The notes under the pieces: generated by a model
What the model was told of the DNA's origin: nothing
Seen by the model: the letters and a program-made list of their open reading frames with translations, nothing else
Databases searched by the model: none
Part shown: piece after piece, positions 17,218-26,559 of the stretch
How the letters are laid out: each line of letters begins with the position of its first letter
How positions within the stretch are numbered: position 1 is the first letter of the stretch
Position numbers and translations under genes: made by a program
Assembly: GCA_963764505.1 (NCBI GenBank)
Contig: CAVXSP010000001.1
Span: forward strand, 3,534,001 to 3,598,000
Reading direction: 5' to 3'
Length of the DNA: 64,000 bases
Source of the DNA: CAVXSP01 sp963764505
GTDB lineage: Bacteria > Acidobacteriota > Vicinamibacteria > Vicinamibacterales > SCN-69-37

Positions 17218-17754
17218 TTAACTCGCTTCTCCCTCGCCGCGCTTCTTCTCAGCCGCGACCAGGACGTTCATGAGGTCGCGGGGCACCGCGGCGAGTACCC
17301 TGACCAGCTGCTGCATGGGCGCCTGCAGCACGAAGAGCAGCCTCGCGTGCAGCTCCGCCTTGCCGGGGAGGCTCGCCAGCTCCGCCACGGCGGCCGCCGG
17401 GACGGCCCGCCCCTGCACGACCGCGGCCTTGATGCTCATCGTCGGCGCCGACTTGCCGAACGTCGTCAGGGCCTTCGCCATGACGACGGGATCCTGCGAG
17501 GTCACGACGACCGCCGTGGGTCCGGCAAAGTGCGGCTCGAGCGCCGCGAGCGCCGTCCCCGCCGCCGCGCGCTTCGCGAGCGTGTTCTTGACGACGCGAT
17601 AGCGCCCCCCGGCCGCCCGCACCTGCCGGCGCAGTTCCGTCACCTGCGGCACGCTCACCCCGCGGTAGTCGACGAGCACGGCCGTCTCCGTCTGGCGGAA
17701 CTCCGTGACGAGCTCGGACAGCTCGGTTTCCTTCTCAGCTCTACTGACTGCCAT
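17218..17754 (-). CDS. rplJ: 50S ribosomal protein L10
   Basis: A 178-residue stalk base protein that binds 23S rRNA and anchors L7/L12 dimers. It begins MAVSRAEKETELSELV and contains VLVDYRGVSVPQVTELRRQVR and YRVVKNTLAKRA, the family N-terminal fold, followed by FAGPTAVV. The C-terminal region ends in helices that would carry L7/L12. It is located between rplA and rplL on the same strand. Autogenous control by the L10-L12 complex is usual for this operon, but no leader structure was traced here. Confidence 0.96.
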   Translation of the reverse strand: MAVSRAEKETELSELVTEFRQTETAVLVDYRGVSVPQVTELRRQVRAAGGRYRVVKNTLAKRAAAGTALAALEPHFAGPTAVVVTSQDPVVMAKALTTFGKSAPTMSIKAAVVQGRAVPAAAVAELASLPGKAELHARLLFVLQAPMQQLVRVLAAVPRDLMNVLVAAEKKRGEGEAS

Positions 17755-17766
17755 CTCGCGCTCCGC

Positions 17767-17802
17767 GAACTTCGAGGTTCGAAGTTCAAACTCCGAAGTT
17801 TC
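17767..17802. repeat. TTCGAA-type degenerate heptamer repeat between rplJ and rplA
   Basis: GAACTTCGAGGTTCGAAGTTC and CCGAAG copies fill most of the gap between the rplA stop (17803) and rplJ start (17754). The copies are self-complementary, so the transcript can fold into short hairpins. The same motif recurs at 19076, 19945, 21709 and 21878. Confidence 0.6.
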
Positions 17803-18510
17803 CTAGTGCTTCACCAGCTCGTCCACGTGCGAGGTGTCGATCGTGACCCCCGGGCCCATCGTCGACGACATCGTCACACCCTTCAGGTACTTGCCCTTCG
17901 CGGCGGACGGCTTGGCGCGGACGACGCCGTCCATCAGCGCGTGGGCGTTCTCGATCAGTCGATCGGACGCGAAGGACGTCTTGCCGATGGGCGCATGGAC
18001 GACGCCCGCCTTGTCGACGCGGAACTCGACCTTGCCCGCCTTGATCTCCTGCACGGCCTTGACGACGTCGATCGTCACGGTGCCGGTCTTCGGATTCGGC
18101 ATCAGCCCGCGCGGCCCGAGCACCTTGCCCAGGCGGCCGACCGCCCGCATCATGTCGGGCGTCGCCACGACGGCATCGAACTCCATCCAGCCGCCGGTGA
18201 TGCGCTCGACAATCTCCTCGCCGCCGGTCTCGTCGGCACCCGCCTCCCGGGCCTCGCGCTGCTTCTCCGGATTGGCGATGACCAGCACGCGCTTGGAGCG
18301 CCCGCCGAGTCCGTGCGGCAGCACGACCGTGCCGCGCACCATCTGATCGGAATGCTTCGGGTCGACGCCCAGCCGGACGGCCAGCTCGACCGTCTCGTCG
18401 AACTTCGAGAACTTGAGCTTCTGGACGAGCGGCACGGCCTCTTCGATCTTGTGAAGCCTGGCGGGGACCTGCTGTCGCGCCGCCATGTACTTCTTCCCGC
18501 GCGTTCTCAT
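17803..18510 (-). CDS. rplA: 50S ribosomal protein L1
   Basis: A 235-residue ribosomal protein that binds the L1 stalk of 23S rRNA and helps release deacylated tRNA. The ATG at 18510 (MRTRGKKYMAARQQV) was chosen over an upstream in-frame start at 18591 because L1 proteins begin this way and GGGAGAA precedes it. Signatures: PHGLGG, GAD, RAVGRLGKVLGPRGLMPNPKTGTV (the L1 motif) and KAGKVEFRVDKAGVVHAPIGK. It follows rplK in the standard order. Confidence 0.96.
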   Translation of the reverse strand: MRTRGKKYMAARQQVPARLHKIEEAVPLVQKLKFSKFDETVELAVRLGVDPKHSDQMVRGTVVLPHGLGGRSKRVLVIANPEKQREAREAGADETGGEEIVERITGGWMEFDAVVATPDMMRAVGRLGKVLGPRGLMPNPKTGTVTIDVVKAVQEIKAGKVEFRVDKAGVVHAPIGKTSFASDRLIENAHALMDGVVRAKPSAAKGKYLKGVTMSSTMGPGVTIDTSHVDELVKH

Positions 18511-18639
18511 GTCTGCTTCTCCCGTGGTCCCATCGGGCCCCGCGGCCCTCCCACCCACTGCTGCTTCGCGTGCAACGCGCAACGGGGCCATGCGGCAACG
18601 ACACTCATTCCGTCATTGCCGCATGGCCCCACTGGCGCA

Positions 18640-19065
18640 CTACTCAATGACGTCCAACCCCATCGATCGCGCGGTGCCACGAACCGAGCGCATCGCCGCG
18701 TCCATCGACTCGCAGTTCAGATCGGGGAGCTTGAGCCGCGCGATCTCCTCCACCTGCTTCGCCGTGACGGTGCCAACCTTCGTCTTGTTCGGCACGCCGG
18801 ATCCCTTCGCGATGTTCGCGGCGCGCTTGAGCAGCACGGCGGCCGGCGGCGTCTTGGTGATGAACGAGTACGACCGATCCGCATAGATCGTGACGACCGC
18901 GGGGATGATGAGCCCCTCGTCCTTCGCCGTCTTCGCGTTGAAGTTCTTGCAGAAGTCCATGATGTTGACGCCGTGCGGACCGAGAGCGGTCCCGACCGGC
19001 GGCGCCGGCGTCGCCTTGCCGGCCGCAATCTGGAGCTTCACCTGGGCCTGTACCTTCTTCGCCAT
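18640..19065 (-). CDS. rplK: 50S ribosomal protein L11
   Basis: A 141-residue protein of the GTPase-associated centre. It begins MAKKVQAQVKLQIAAGKATPAPPVG, the invariant Pro-rich turn, followed by LGPHGVNIMDFCKNFNAKT. The C-terminal rRNA-binding domain carries KTPPAAVLLKRAA and ends ARSMGLDVIE. The length is exactly that of the family. It lies between nusG and rplA. Confidence 0.97.
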   Translation of the reverse strand: MAKKVQAQVKLQIAAGKATPAPPVGTALGPHGVNIMDFCKNFNAKTAKDEGLIIPAVVTIYADRSYSFITKTPPAAVLLKRAANIAKGSGVPNKTKVGTVTAKQVEEIARLKLPDLNCESMDAAMRSVRGTARSMGLDVIE

Positions 19066-19075
19066 ACTTGTTCAC

Positions 19076-19101
19076 CTTCGAACGTCGACGGACGTCCGAA
19101 G
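19076..19101. repeat. Intercistronic hairpin between nusG and rplK
   Basis: CTTCG-AACGTC pairs with GACGT-CCGAAG around a short GACG loop. It fills almost the whole gap between the nusG stop (19107) and the rplK start (19065) and belongs to the TTCGAA-type hairpins of this operon. Confidence 0.55.
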
Positions 19102-19106
19102 CGTCC

Positions 19107-19682
19107 TCAAAGCTTCTCCACCTGCAGGAAGTCCAGCTCCACGGGCGTGGCGCGGCCGAAGATCGTGACCATCACCTTCAGCGTGTTGCGATCGGTGTTC
19201 ACGTCGTCGACCACGCCGTTGAAGCTCGCGAACGGGCCTTCGTTGATGCGCACCTGGTCGCCCTTCTCGAAGGTGAACCTCGGCTTCGGCTTCTCGGCGG
19301 CCACCGTCACCTGATGCAGGATCTGGTCGACTTCCTCGCGCGAGAGCGGCGTCGGCTTGGAGCCCGCGCCGACGAACCCGGTGACCTTGGGCGTGTTCTT
19401 GACGACGTGCCACGCATGGTCGGACATGTGCATCTCGACCAGGATGTAGCCGGGAAAGAACCGCTTGGAGGTCTCGACGGTGCGGCCGCCGCGCTTCTCG
19501 ACGACGAGCTCGGTCGGGATCAGAACCTCGCCAATCTCGTCCTGGAGCCCATACGCCTGCACCCGCTGCTCGAGCGACTCCCGCACCTTGTTCTCGAATC
19601 CCGAGTAGGTGTGGATGATGTACCAGTGCTTCGTCTTGTCGTCGGTCACAGCACCCTTTGCGGCCCCGGCGACCTCAGCCAC
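19107..19682 (-). CDS. nusG: Transcription antitermination/elongation factor NusG
   Basis: A 191-residue NusG. The NGN domain contains HWYIIHTYSGFENKVRESLEQRV, KRFFPGYILVEMHM and TGFVGAG. The KOW domain near residues 140-185 contains FEKGDQVRINEGPFASFNGVVDDV and IFGRATPVELDFLQVEKL. It binds RNA polymerase, modulates pausing and couples transcription with ribosomes. Its ATG overlaps the secE stop by eight bases, so translation is coupled, as in the usual secE-nusG pair. Confidence 0.97.
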   Translation of the reverse strand: MAEVAGAAKGAVTDDKTKHWYIIHTYSGFENKVRESLEQRVQAYGLQDEIGEVLIPTELVVEKRGGRTVETSKRFFPGYILVEMHMSDHAWHVVKNTPKVTGFVGAGSKPTPLSREEVDQILHQVTVAAEKPKPRFTFEKGDQVRINEGPFASFNGVVDDVNTDRNTLKVMVTIFGRATPVELDFLQVEKL

Positions 19683-19926
19683 CGAACCGCTCGATGATCG
19701 ACCCGACGATCCGCGACAGGATCAGGTCGACCCCATAGAGATAGAGCCCGAAGACCAACGACGTCAGAATGACGACGATCGTCGTGGCCCAGACCTCGCG
19801 GCGCGTCGGCCACGTCACGCGGCCGAGCTCGCTGCGGACTTCGGTCAGGAACCGCCGGCCGCGAGCGAACCAGCCCGCGACATGATCGGGCGACTCCTTC
19901 AAGCTGTCGAGGGATACGACCTTCAT
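19675..19926 (-). CDS. secE: Preprotein translocase subunit SecE
   Basis: An 83-residue protein of the short SecE type with one membrane helix. The amphipathic segment FLTEVRSELGRVTWPTRREVW is the family signature and is followed by a single transmembrane helix of about 22 residues (TTIVVILTSLVFGLYLYGV). It clamps SecY in the Sec translocon. The ATG at 19926 was preferred to a GTG at 19935. It overlaps nusG by eight bases and lies downstream of tRNA-Trp. Confidence 0.95.
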   Translation of the reverse strand: MKVVSLDSLKESPDHVAGWFARGRRFLTEVRSELGRVTWPTRREVWATTIVVILTSLVFGLYLYGVDLILSRIVGSIIERFGG

Positions 19927-19944
19927 CGCTGTCACCCATCACCA

Positions 19945-19986
19945 TCGAACTTCGAACTTCGAACTTCGAAGTTCGAACTTCGAAGT
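19945..19986. repeat. TTCGAAC/TTCGAAG heptamer tandem array
   Basis: Five to six consecutive 7-bp units (TCGAACT, then its near-complement) lie between secE and tRNA-Trp. Because the unit is nearly palindromic, the array can pair with itself. It is one of five related repeats in this operon. Confidence 0.7.
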
Positions 19987-19993
19987 CCTGGTC

Positions 19994-20069
19994 TGGCAGG
20001 CCAGGAGGGAATCGAACCCCCAGCCCTCGGTTTTGGAGACCGATGCTCTGCCAATTGAGCTACTGGCCT
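19994..20069 (-). tRNA. tRNA-Trp (anticodon CCA)
   Basis: A 76-base cloverleaf. The acceptor AGGCCAG pairs with CTGGCCT, the anticodon loop is CTCCAAA, the T arm contains GGTTCGATTCC and the 3' CCA is encoded. It lies between rpmG and secE, the usual site of tRNA-Trp in this operon. Confidence 0.96.
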
Positions 20070-20091
20070 CTGCGCCCGCTCCGCGGGCGGA

Positions 20092-20241
20092 CTACTTGCT
20101 CTCCCTGTGCGCCGTGTGCTTCCGGCACGCGCGACAGAACTTGCTGAGCTCGAGGCGTTCGGAGCTCTTCTTGCGGTTCTTCGTCGTGCTGTAGTTGCGC
20201 CGCTTGCACTCGGTGCAGGCCAGGGTGATGATGTCGCGCAT
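20092..20241 (-). CDS. rpmG: 50S ribosomal protein L33
   Basis: A 49-residue ribosomal protein starting MRDIITLACTECKRRNY and continuing STTKNRK, ending in a lysine/arginine-rich tail. Two Cys pairs (C9/C12 and the CRAC pair near residues 36-39) form the zinc-binding version of L33. It lies between tuf and tRNA-Trp, the canonical tuf-rpmG-trnW-secE order. Confidence 0.96.
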   Translation of the reverse strand: MRDIITLACTECKRRNYSTTKNRKKSSERLELSKFCRACRKHTAHRESK

Positions 20242-20298
20242 TGCAAATGCTCCTACCTCGGCTTCGGCAAGACCTCAGGCCCCGGCGCCCGCAGCCCG

Positions 20299-21498
<1,200 letters not shown>

Positions 21499-21620
21499 TG
21501 CTGTCAATCTCCGTTGTACGAAATAGGCAGTGGGCCAGCGGCGTGAACGGGGCGATTCACGCCTTCTTCAATTATTGCCACATCGCCTCAGTGCCCCTTC
21601 CTGCACACGTCCCAGCACCA

Positions 21621-21696
<76 letters not shown>

Positions 21697-21708
21697 TAAG
21701 CCAACCTC

Positions 21709-21736
21709 GCACTTCGAAGGCTGCCCTTCGAGGTGC
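21709..21736. repeat. Hairpin between tRNA-Gly and tRNA-Thr
   Basis: GCACTTCGAAGG pairs with CCTTCGAGGTGC, with one mismatch and a four-base loop. It lies in the spacer of the tRNA transcript and may be a processing signal. Confidence 0.55.
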
Positions 21737-21769
21737 GCACCCCCCCGGCCGCCCGGCCGGCGCGGGAAC

Positions 21770-21844
21770 TGGAGCGGGAGACGGGGATCGAACCCGCGAC
21801 CAACAGCTTGGAAGGCTGTGACTCTACCACTGAGTTACTCCCGC
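21770..21844 (-). tRNA. tRNA-Gly (anticodon TCC)
   Basis: A 75-base cloverleaf. The acceptor GCGGGAG pairs with CTCCCGC, the anticodon loop is CTTCCAA with anticodon TCC, and the CCA end is encoded. It is second from tuf in the tRNA cluster. Confidence 0.95.
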
Positions 21845-21877
21845 CTCGGCGACCCGCGCCCCCTCCCGGCGCGGCGC

Positions 21878-21908
21878 GACTTCGAACTTCGACGATCGAA
21901 CTTCGAAG
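21878..21908. repeat. TTCGAA-type repeat between tRNA-Tyr and tRNA-Gly
   Basis: GACTTCGAACTTCGA and TCGAACTTCGAAG form overlapping palindromes in the tRNA spacer. It is the same heptamer type as at 19945-19986. Confidence 0.55.
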
Positions 21909-21913
21909 GGTGT

Positions 21914-22000
21914 TGGTGGCGAGGGAAGGATTCGAACCTTCGAAGCCGCTAGGGCGACAGATTTACAGTCTGCTGCGTTTGACCGCTTCGCTACCTCGCC
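21914..22000 (-). tRNA. tRNA-Tyr (anticodon GTA)
   Basis: An 87-base class II tRNA with a long variable arm. The acceptor GGCGAGG pairs with CCTCGCC, the anticodon loop is CTGTAAA with anticodon GTA, and the CCA end is encoded. Confidence 0.95.
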
Positions 22001-22164
22001 CGTTGTCTGGTGGCGGGAGCGTCCCGCCGGCCATCTAGACGCTCCTCCGCGGCCCTCGCGACTGGCCGCCTTGCCCGCTCCGGCGCCCGAGGGCTGTGTC
22101 CGATCCGCCATGTCACAAAAACTTGTGGTTCTGTCCGATGCGCAGCTGGGCGAGGTCCGGAACT

Positions 22165-22241
22165 TGGAGCTGGCGAAGGGATTCGAACCCCCGACCCGCT
22201 GATTACAAATCAGCTGCTCTACCGGGCTGAGCTACGCCAGC
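22165..22241 (-). tRNA. tRNA-Thr (anticodon TGT)
   Basis: A 77-base cloverleaf. The acceptor GCTGGCG pairs with CGCCAGC, the anticodon loop is TTTGTAA with anticodon TGT, and the CCA end is encoded. It is first in the transcript, separated from tRNA-Tyr by 164 bp in which no gene is seen. Confidence 0.95.
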
Positions 22242-22255
22242 CAGACAAAACGGGA

Positions 22256-22285
22256 ATGGTAGCACGCTACTTGCAGGCGGCGCAA
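22256..22285 (-). promoter_or_regulatory. Candidate sigma-70 promoter for the tRNA-tuf transcript
   Basis: On the minus strand, TTGCGC (22280-22285) and TACCAT (22256-22261) are separated by 18 bases. The predicted start near 22248 is about seven bases before the mature end of tRNA-Thr(TGT). Position and spacing fit; the -35 match is moderate. Confidence 0.4.
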
Positions 22286-22370
22286 CACCCCCGCACGGCC
22301 AGGCACCCGCCGCCACCGTTCGACCGCCCCATTATGGCCCGATCTCTGAACTGCGTGCCAGGCCGCGGCG

Positions 22371-23114
22371 TCATCCCCGCCCATGCCCGGCTTCGCGACC
22401 CCGGCTCCGCTGCCGCAGGGCTTCGAACAGGACGATGCCCGCCGATACAGAGACGTTCAGGCTCTCGACGTGCCCCCGCATCGGGATGGCGACGAGGTGG
22501 TCGCAGCTCTCGCGCACCAGCCGCCGCAGCCCCGCGCCCTCGGCCCCGAATACGAAGGCGGTCGGCACGCCGTAGTCGACCTGGTCGTAGCTCGCCTGTG
22601 CCGCGGCGTCGAGCCCCACCGTCCAGACGCCAAGCTGCTTGAGCTCCTCCAGCGACCGCGCGATGTTGACGACGGTCGCGATCCGCACGTGGCTGAGCGC
22701 CCCTGCCGACGCTCTGCCCACCACGCCGTGCAGGGGCGCGGCGTGCCGCGCCTGCCGCACGACGCCGGAGGCGCCCGCCGCATCGGCCGACCGGAGGATC
22801 GCCCCCACGTTCTGCGGATCCTCGATGCCGTCGAGGACGACGATGAGCGGCGGGCCGGCGCCGTCACGCACGAGCTCCTCCACGGTGAACGCGGGGAGCG
22901 GCTGCAACTCCGCCGCCACGCCCTGGTGCACGCTGCCGCGGGCCAGCCGATCGAGCGCGAGACGGTCGAGCGTCTCGATTCCGATGCGCAGCTCGCGCGC
23001 GCGCGCCACCAGCGCGTCGATCCGGGCCCCGCCGCCGCGCACGTGCATCAGGCGCGACACCCGCCGCGCTTTCAGGCCTTCGGAGACGGCGTGAATACCG
23101 AACACGACGGGCAT
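22371..23114 (-). CDS. rlmB: 23S rRNA (guanosine-2'-O)-methyltransferase, RlmB type
   Basis: A 247-residue SPOUT (TrmH-family) methyltransferase, which 2'-O-methylates G2251 of 23S rRNA in E. coli. The N-terminal substrate-binding domain (VVFGIHAVSEGLKARRV) is followed by the knot domain: DGIEDPQNVGAILRSADAAG (motif 1), VFGAEGAGLRRLV (motif 2) and IPMRGHVESLNVSVSAGIVLFEALRQR (motif 3). The ATG at 23114 is preferred. A GTG at 23123 would overlap the gltX stop. It is the last gene of the ispDF-gltX-rlmB run. Confidence 0.9.
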   Translation of the reverse strand: MPVVFGIHAVSEGLKARRVSRLMHVRGGGARIDALVARARELRIGIETLDRLALDRLARGSVHQGVAAELQPLPAFTVEELVRDGAGPPLIVVLDGIEDPQNVGAILRSADAAGASGVVRQARHAAPLHGVVGRASAGALSHVRIATVVNIARSLEELKQLGVWTVGLDAAAQASYDQVDYGVPTAFVFGAEGAGLRRLVRESCDHLVAIPMRGHVESLNVSVSAGIVLFEALRQRSRGREAGHGRG

Positions 23115-23119
23115 CTGAT

Positions 23120-24601
23120 TCACATCCGCGCGGCGACGCCGCGCAGCCGATCGGCGCAGGACGGCACCGCCACGATCCCGCTGTCGGCCGCAAGGGCGGC
23201 GCCGCGATCGATCGCCGGCACCGCCAGATCCAGCTCCGGACCGGAGTCCGCGGCGGTGAGCGCGGCCCGAACCGGATGCAGCAGCGCGCGCCCCTTGAGG
23301 CCGGTCCGCTCCCGCACGCGCGCGACCGCGGCACGAAAGGCCTCGCGGTCGAGGGCGTCCGTCCCGACCGCGTCGGCCATGGCGGCCACGGCGCGGGCGC
23401 CGTCGGGCTCGAGGCGCACCAGCCGGGCGGCCTCCTCCGGATTCCAGGCGAAGACGAACGCGACGCGCGCCGGGATTTCGTCCAGTCGATCCACCGACCC
23501 GACGGCCATGGCCAGCAGCGAGGTCACGTAGCCGAGCGCGGCGTCGGTCGCGTGCGTCACGAAGCCGGCCCGCACGAAATAGGCGAGCGACTCGCGCGCG
23601 ATCCGGGAGGGCGCCGCCTCCTTGAGATAGTGCCGGTTCATCCAGGCCAGCTTGGTCAGATCGAACACGGCGGCGCTGTGCGTCACCCGCCGCACGTCGA
23701 ACCGGCGCGCCATCTCGCGGACCGCGACCAGTTCCTCCCCGTCGCCCGGCGACCAGCCGAGCAGCGCCAGATAGTTCACGAGCGACTCGGGGAGGAACCC
23801 GCGCTCGCGGAACTCCGCGATGCTGGTCGCGCCGTGACGCTTCGACAACGGCGCGTGGTCCGGACCGAGCACGAGCGAGAGGTGCGCGAACTGCGGCAGC
23901 GGAAACCCCAGCGCCTCGTAGATCAGAATCTGTCGCGGCGTGTTCGAGATGTGGTCCTCGCCTCGGATCACGTGCGTGATTTCCATCAGGGCGTCGTCGA
24001 CGACCACCGCGAAATTGTACGCGGGACGGCCGTCGGATCGGATGATGACGGGGTCGCCGATCAGATCGGTGCTGAACGTCAGCTCGCCACGGACGAGATC
24101 GTCGAACTTGATCTCGCGCTCGGCCGGCACGGCGAAGCGGACGGCGGCGTGCTCGCCGTCGGCGACGCGCCGCGCCGCGTCCCGTACCGGGACGTGCCGG
24201 CAACGCCCGCTGTAGAGCGGCGCCCGTCCTGCCGCCAGGGCGGCCTGCCGCTCCGCCTCGAGGACGTCGGGCGGACAGAAGCAGTAGTACGCCCGTTCTC
24301 TGCCCACGAGGCCGCGCGCGTAGGACCGGTAGAGCTCGATCCGCTCCGACTGGCGGTACGGCGCGTGCGGCCCGCCGAGCTCGGGGCCTTCGTCCCAGTC
24401 CAGCCCGAGCCATCGCAGATCCTCGATGATGCTCTGCTCCGATTCCACCGTGGATCGCTCGGCATCGGTGTCCTCGACGCGCAGGATGAAGGCGCCGTCG
24501 TGCCCGCGGGCGAGCAGCCAGTTGAACAGCGCCGTCCGCGCGTTGCCGACGTGCAGGTACCCGGTCGGACTCGGGGCGAATCTGACACGCGGCGCGCTCA
24601 T
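23120..24601 (-). CDS. gltX: Glutamyl-tRNA synthetase
   Basis: A 493-residue class I synthetase charging tRNA-Glu (or also tRNA-Gln in bacteria that use transamidation). The HIGH-type motif is PSPTGYLHVGNART near residue 11, and the KMSKS-type loop is LSKRHGA near residue 250. The zinc-like segment YYCFCPP is present. It starts MSAPRVRFAPSPTG at 24601, and that ATG overlaps the ispDF stop in an ATGA. The following rlmB begins within a few bases of its stop, so the three genes are one translational unit. Confidence 0.96.
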   Translation of the reverse strand: MSAPRVRFAPSPTGYLHVGNARTALFNWLLARGHDGAFILRVEDTDAERSTVESEQSIIEDLRWLGLDWDEGPELGGPHAPYRQSERIELYRSYARGLVGRERAYYCFCPPDVLEAERQAALAAGRAPLYSGRCRHVPVRDAARRVADGEHAAVRFAVPAEREIKFDDLVRGELTFSTDLIGDPVIIRSDGRPAYNFAVVVDDALMEITHVIRGEDHISNTPRQILIYEALGFPLPQFAHLSLVLGPDHAPLSKRHGATSIAEFRERGFLPESLVNYLALLGWSPGDGEELVAVREMARRFDVRRVTHSAAVFDLTKLAWMNRHYLKEAAPSRIARESLAYFVRAGFVTHATDAALGYVTSLLAMAVGSVDRLDEIPARVAFVFAWNPEEAARLVRLEPDGARAVAAMADAVGTDALDREAFRAAVARVRERTGLKGRALLHPVRAALTAADSGPELDLAVPAIDRGAALAADSGIVAVPSCADRLRGVAARM

Positions 24602-25764
24602 CGGGCGCCCGGGTTCGGCACGCCCGCCGCCAGCACGGCGACCGCGTGCGCGGCAATCGCCTCTCCGCGGCCGACGGCGTCGACGCCCTCGTTGGTCTTG
24701 GCCTTGACGCCGACCTCGTCGGCGCGGCATCCGATGACGCCGGCAACGGCCTCGCGGATCGCGCCCACGTGCGGCGCGAGCTTCGGCCACTCGAGGACGA
24801 CGGTCACGTCGGCGCTCGCCACCGAGAACCCGCGCGCACCGACGATCCCGACCGCGCGCGCCAGGAGGTCCAGCCCGGCGGCGCCCTTCCAGCGCGGGTC
24901 GCTGTCGGGGAAATGCTGTCCGATGTCGCCGGCGCCCGCCGCGCCGAAGATCGCATCGATGAGGGCGTGGCAGACCACGTCGCCGTCGGAATGGCCGACC
25001 GGCCCGCGTCGGCCAGGGACCCGCACGCCGGCGAGCACGAGCGGACGATCGTCGGCCAGCCGGTGGAGGTCGTAGCCGGTCCCGACACGCGGCGTCGGCG
25101 TCAGGCGGAGCCTCGCGAGCGCGAGGTCGGCCGGCGTGGTGATCTTCACGTTCTCCTCGTCGCCCGCCACGAGGCGGACCGGGTGCCCGCTGCGTTCCAC
25201 GATGGTCGCCTCGTCGGTCGCCGCGCTGTCGCCGCTCGCGCGAATCGCCCCATCGAGCACTGCGCGGGCGAAGGCCTGCGGCGTCTGGGCGAGCCAGACC
25301 TCGTTGCGGGGGATGGTCTCGGCCACGAAGGCGCCGTCGGCCGCCGCCCGCTTGATGGTGTCGCGCGCCGGGACGGCCGGCACGGCGGCGCCCGCCTCCC
25401 GTGCCGCGGCGAGGACGCGGTCGATGATCGCCGCCGGCGCGAACGGCCGCGCCGCGTCGTGCACGAGCACGAAGTCCACCACCGGCGTGAGCTGCGAGAA
25501 GCCCGCGCGCACCGAGTCGTGCCGCTCAGCCCCGCCGGCGACGTAGCGGCAGGGTCGCGCGGTCCGACCCACGATCGCCGCCGCGGCCGTCATCCATTCC
25601 GCCGGCAGCACGACGACGAGCTCCGCGATCGCCGGATGCCCGTCGAATACCTCCACGCTGCGCTGGAGCATCGTGCGGCCGCCGAGGTCGAGCAGCGGCT
25701 TCGGCATCCCGGTCCCCATGCGCTCGCCGCGGCCGGCCGCGACGATGATCACGCCTACGGACAT
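24598..25764 (-). CDS. ispDF: Bifunctional IspD/IspF enzyme of the MEP isoprenoid pathway
   Basis: A 388-residue fusion. Residues of about 1-225 are IspD, the CTP:MEP cytidylyltransferase, with VIIVAAGRGERMG, MPKPLLDLGG and VLVHDAARPF. Residues of about 230-388 are IspF, the MEcPP synthase, with GTGYDLHRL, GHSDGDVVCHALIDAIFGAAGAGDIGQHFPD (metal-binding D-x-H) and KAKTNEGVDAVGRGEAIAAHAV. The ATG at 25764 (MSVGVIIVAAG) was chosen. Upstream in-frame codons are only translation of the 12-bp repeat array. It overlaps gltX by four bases. ispE, of the same pathway, lies at 36631-37518. Confidence 0.95.
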   Translation of the reverse strand: MSVGVIIVAAGRGERMGTGMPKPLLDLGGRTMLQRSVEVFDGHPAIAELVVVLPAEWMTAAAAIVGRTARPCRYVAGGAERHDSVRAGFSQLTPVVDFVLVHDAARPFAPAAIIDRVLAAAREAGAAVPAVPARDTIKRAAADGAFVAETIPRNEVWLAQTPQAFARAVLDGAIRASGDSAATDEATIVERSGHPVRLVAGDEENVKITTPADLALARLRLTPTPRVGTGYDLHRLADDRPLVLAGVRVPGRRGPVGHSDGDVVCHALIDAIFGAAGAGDIGQHFPDSDPRWKGAAGLDLLARAVGIVGARGFSVASADVTVVLEWPKLAPHVGAIREAVAGVIGCRADEVGVKAKTNEGVDAVGRGEAIAAHAVAVLAAGVPNPGAR

Positions 25765-25782
25765 GGGACGGATTCTAACGGA

Positions 25783-25944
25783 GGTGCGGACGGGGGTGCG
25801 CACGAAGGTGCGGACGGGGGTGCGCACGAAGGTGCGCACGCTGGGTGCGCACCCTCGTCCGCACCTTCGTCCGCACCCTCCGTCCGCACCCCCGTCCGCA
25901 CCCCCGTCCGCACCTTCGTCCGCACCCTCCGTCCGCACCCCCGT
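25783..25944. repeat. Palindromic array of a 12-bp repeat (GGTGCGGACGRR)
   Basis: About 13 units of GGTGCGGACGGG/GGTGCGGACGAA variants run in one orientation and then in the other, meeting near the palindrome GGTGCGCACC at about 25844-25853. The whole 162 bp fills the gap between the B3/4-protein stop codon (25945) and ispDF. Transcripts could form a very stable long hairpin. Related units occur inside nuoL at 54145-54228. Confidence 0.9.
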
Positions 25945-26550
25945 CTAGCAGTACCTCTGCGCGCGCGCCCTGGTGAGGTCGAGCGCGCGGCTGGCGACCG
26001 TCTCCGGGATCGACGCGGGCGCGAAGATCACGATCAATGCCCGAGTCGTCTCGACCGTGACCATCGTGCGCGCCGAGTCCGATGTGGGATTTCCGAACGG
26101 ACCGGCATCGTCTACCAGCGCCAAGCGGCCGGCCAGGTGCACCGCGTCCTTTCGGATGCCCGGATATTCCTCGCCCGGACGGCCGAGCCGGAGCGTCACG
26201 GCACCGCGAATCCGATCGAGGTCGTAGAGGCCGAACGGCAGCTGCGACTCGAGCGAGCACCAGTTGATGACGTCGACCAGGCTGTTGACGCGCGGCAACG
26301 GGTCGCCCCGCCGGACGCGCCGCAGGAGCGACTCCGAGGACGGCCGCGTCTTGGTCGGATCGATTCCGACGTGCCGGTACATGGAGCGGACCGCCGCACT
26401 CACCTCGGTGGGCTCGGCGGCCGTCCGCATGTGCGCGGCCGCACTTCGCAGCGGCTCGTCGAGCGCCTCCGCGCGGGCGATCACCACGACGGGCTCGACG
26501 GCGCACCAGACCGGACGCACGATCGAAGCGATCTCGGCGTGGACCTGCAT
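25945..26550 (-). CDS. B3/4 (tRNA-binding-like) domain protein
   Basis: A 201-residue free-standing protein resembling the B3/B4 editing domain of phenylalanyl-tRNA synthetase beta. Family-like blocks are MYRHVGIDPTKTRPSSESLLRRV, then LPRVNSLVDVINWCSLESQLPFGLYDLD, and RTMVTVETTRALIVIFAP near the end. Stand-alone B3/4 proteins are thought to deacylate or otherwise handle mischarged aminoacyl-tRNA, but the substrate here is unknown. The stop codon directly abuts the 12-bp repeat array. It lies ten bases downstream of plsC on the same strand. Confidence 0.75.
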   Translation of the reverse strand: MQVHAEIASIVRPVWCAVEPVVVIARAEALDEPLRSAAAHMRTAAEPTEVSAAVRSMYRHVGIDPTKTRPSSESLLRRVRRGDPLPRVNSLVDVINWCSLESQLPFGLYDLDRIRGAVTLRLGRPGEEYPGIRKDAVHLAGRLALVDDAGPFGNPTSDSARTMVTVETTRALIVIFAPASIPETVASRALDLTRARAQRYC

Positions 26551-26559
26551 GCCGCCTCG

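Noticed and set aside
25765..25944. N-terminal extension of IspD (repeats of VRT and GADGG)
   Set aside because: It is translation of the 12-bp repeat array; the IspD fold starts at the ATG at 25764.
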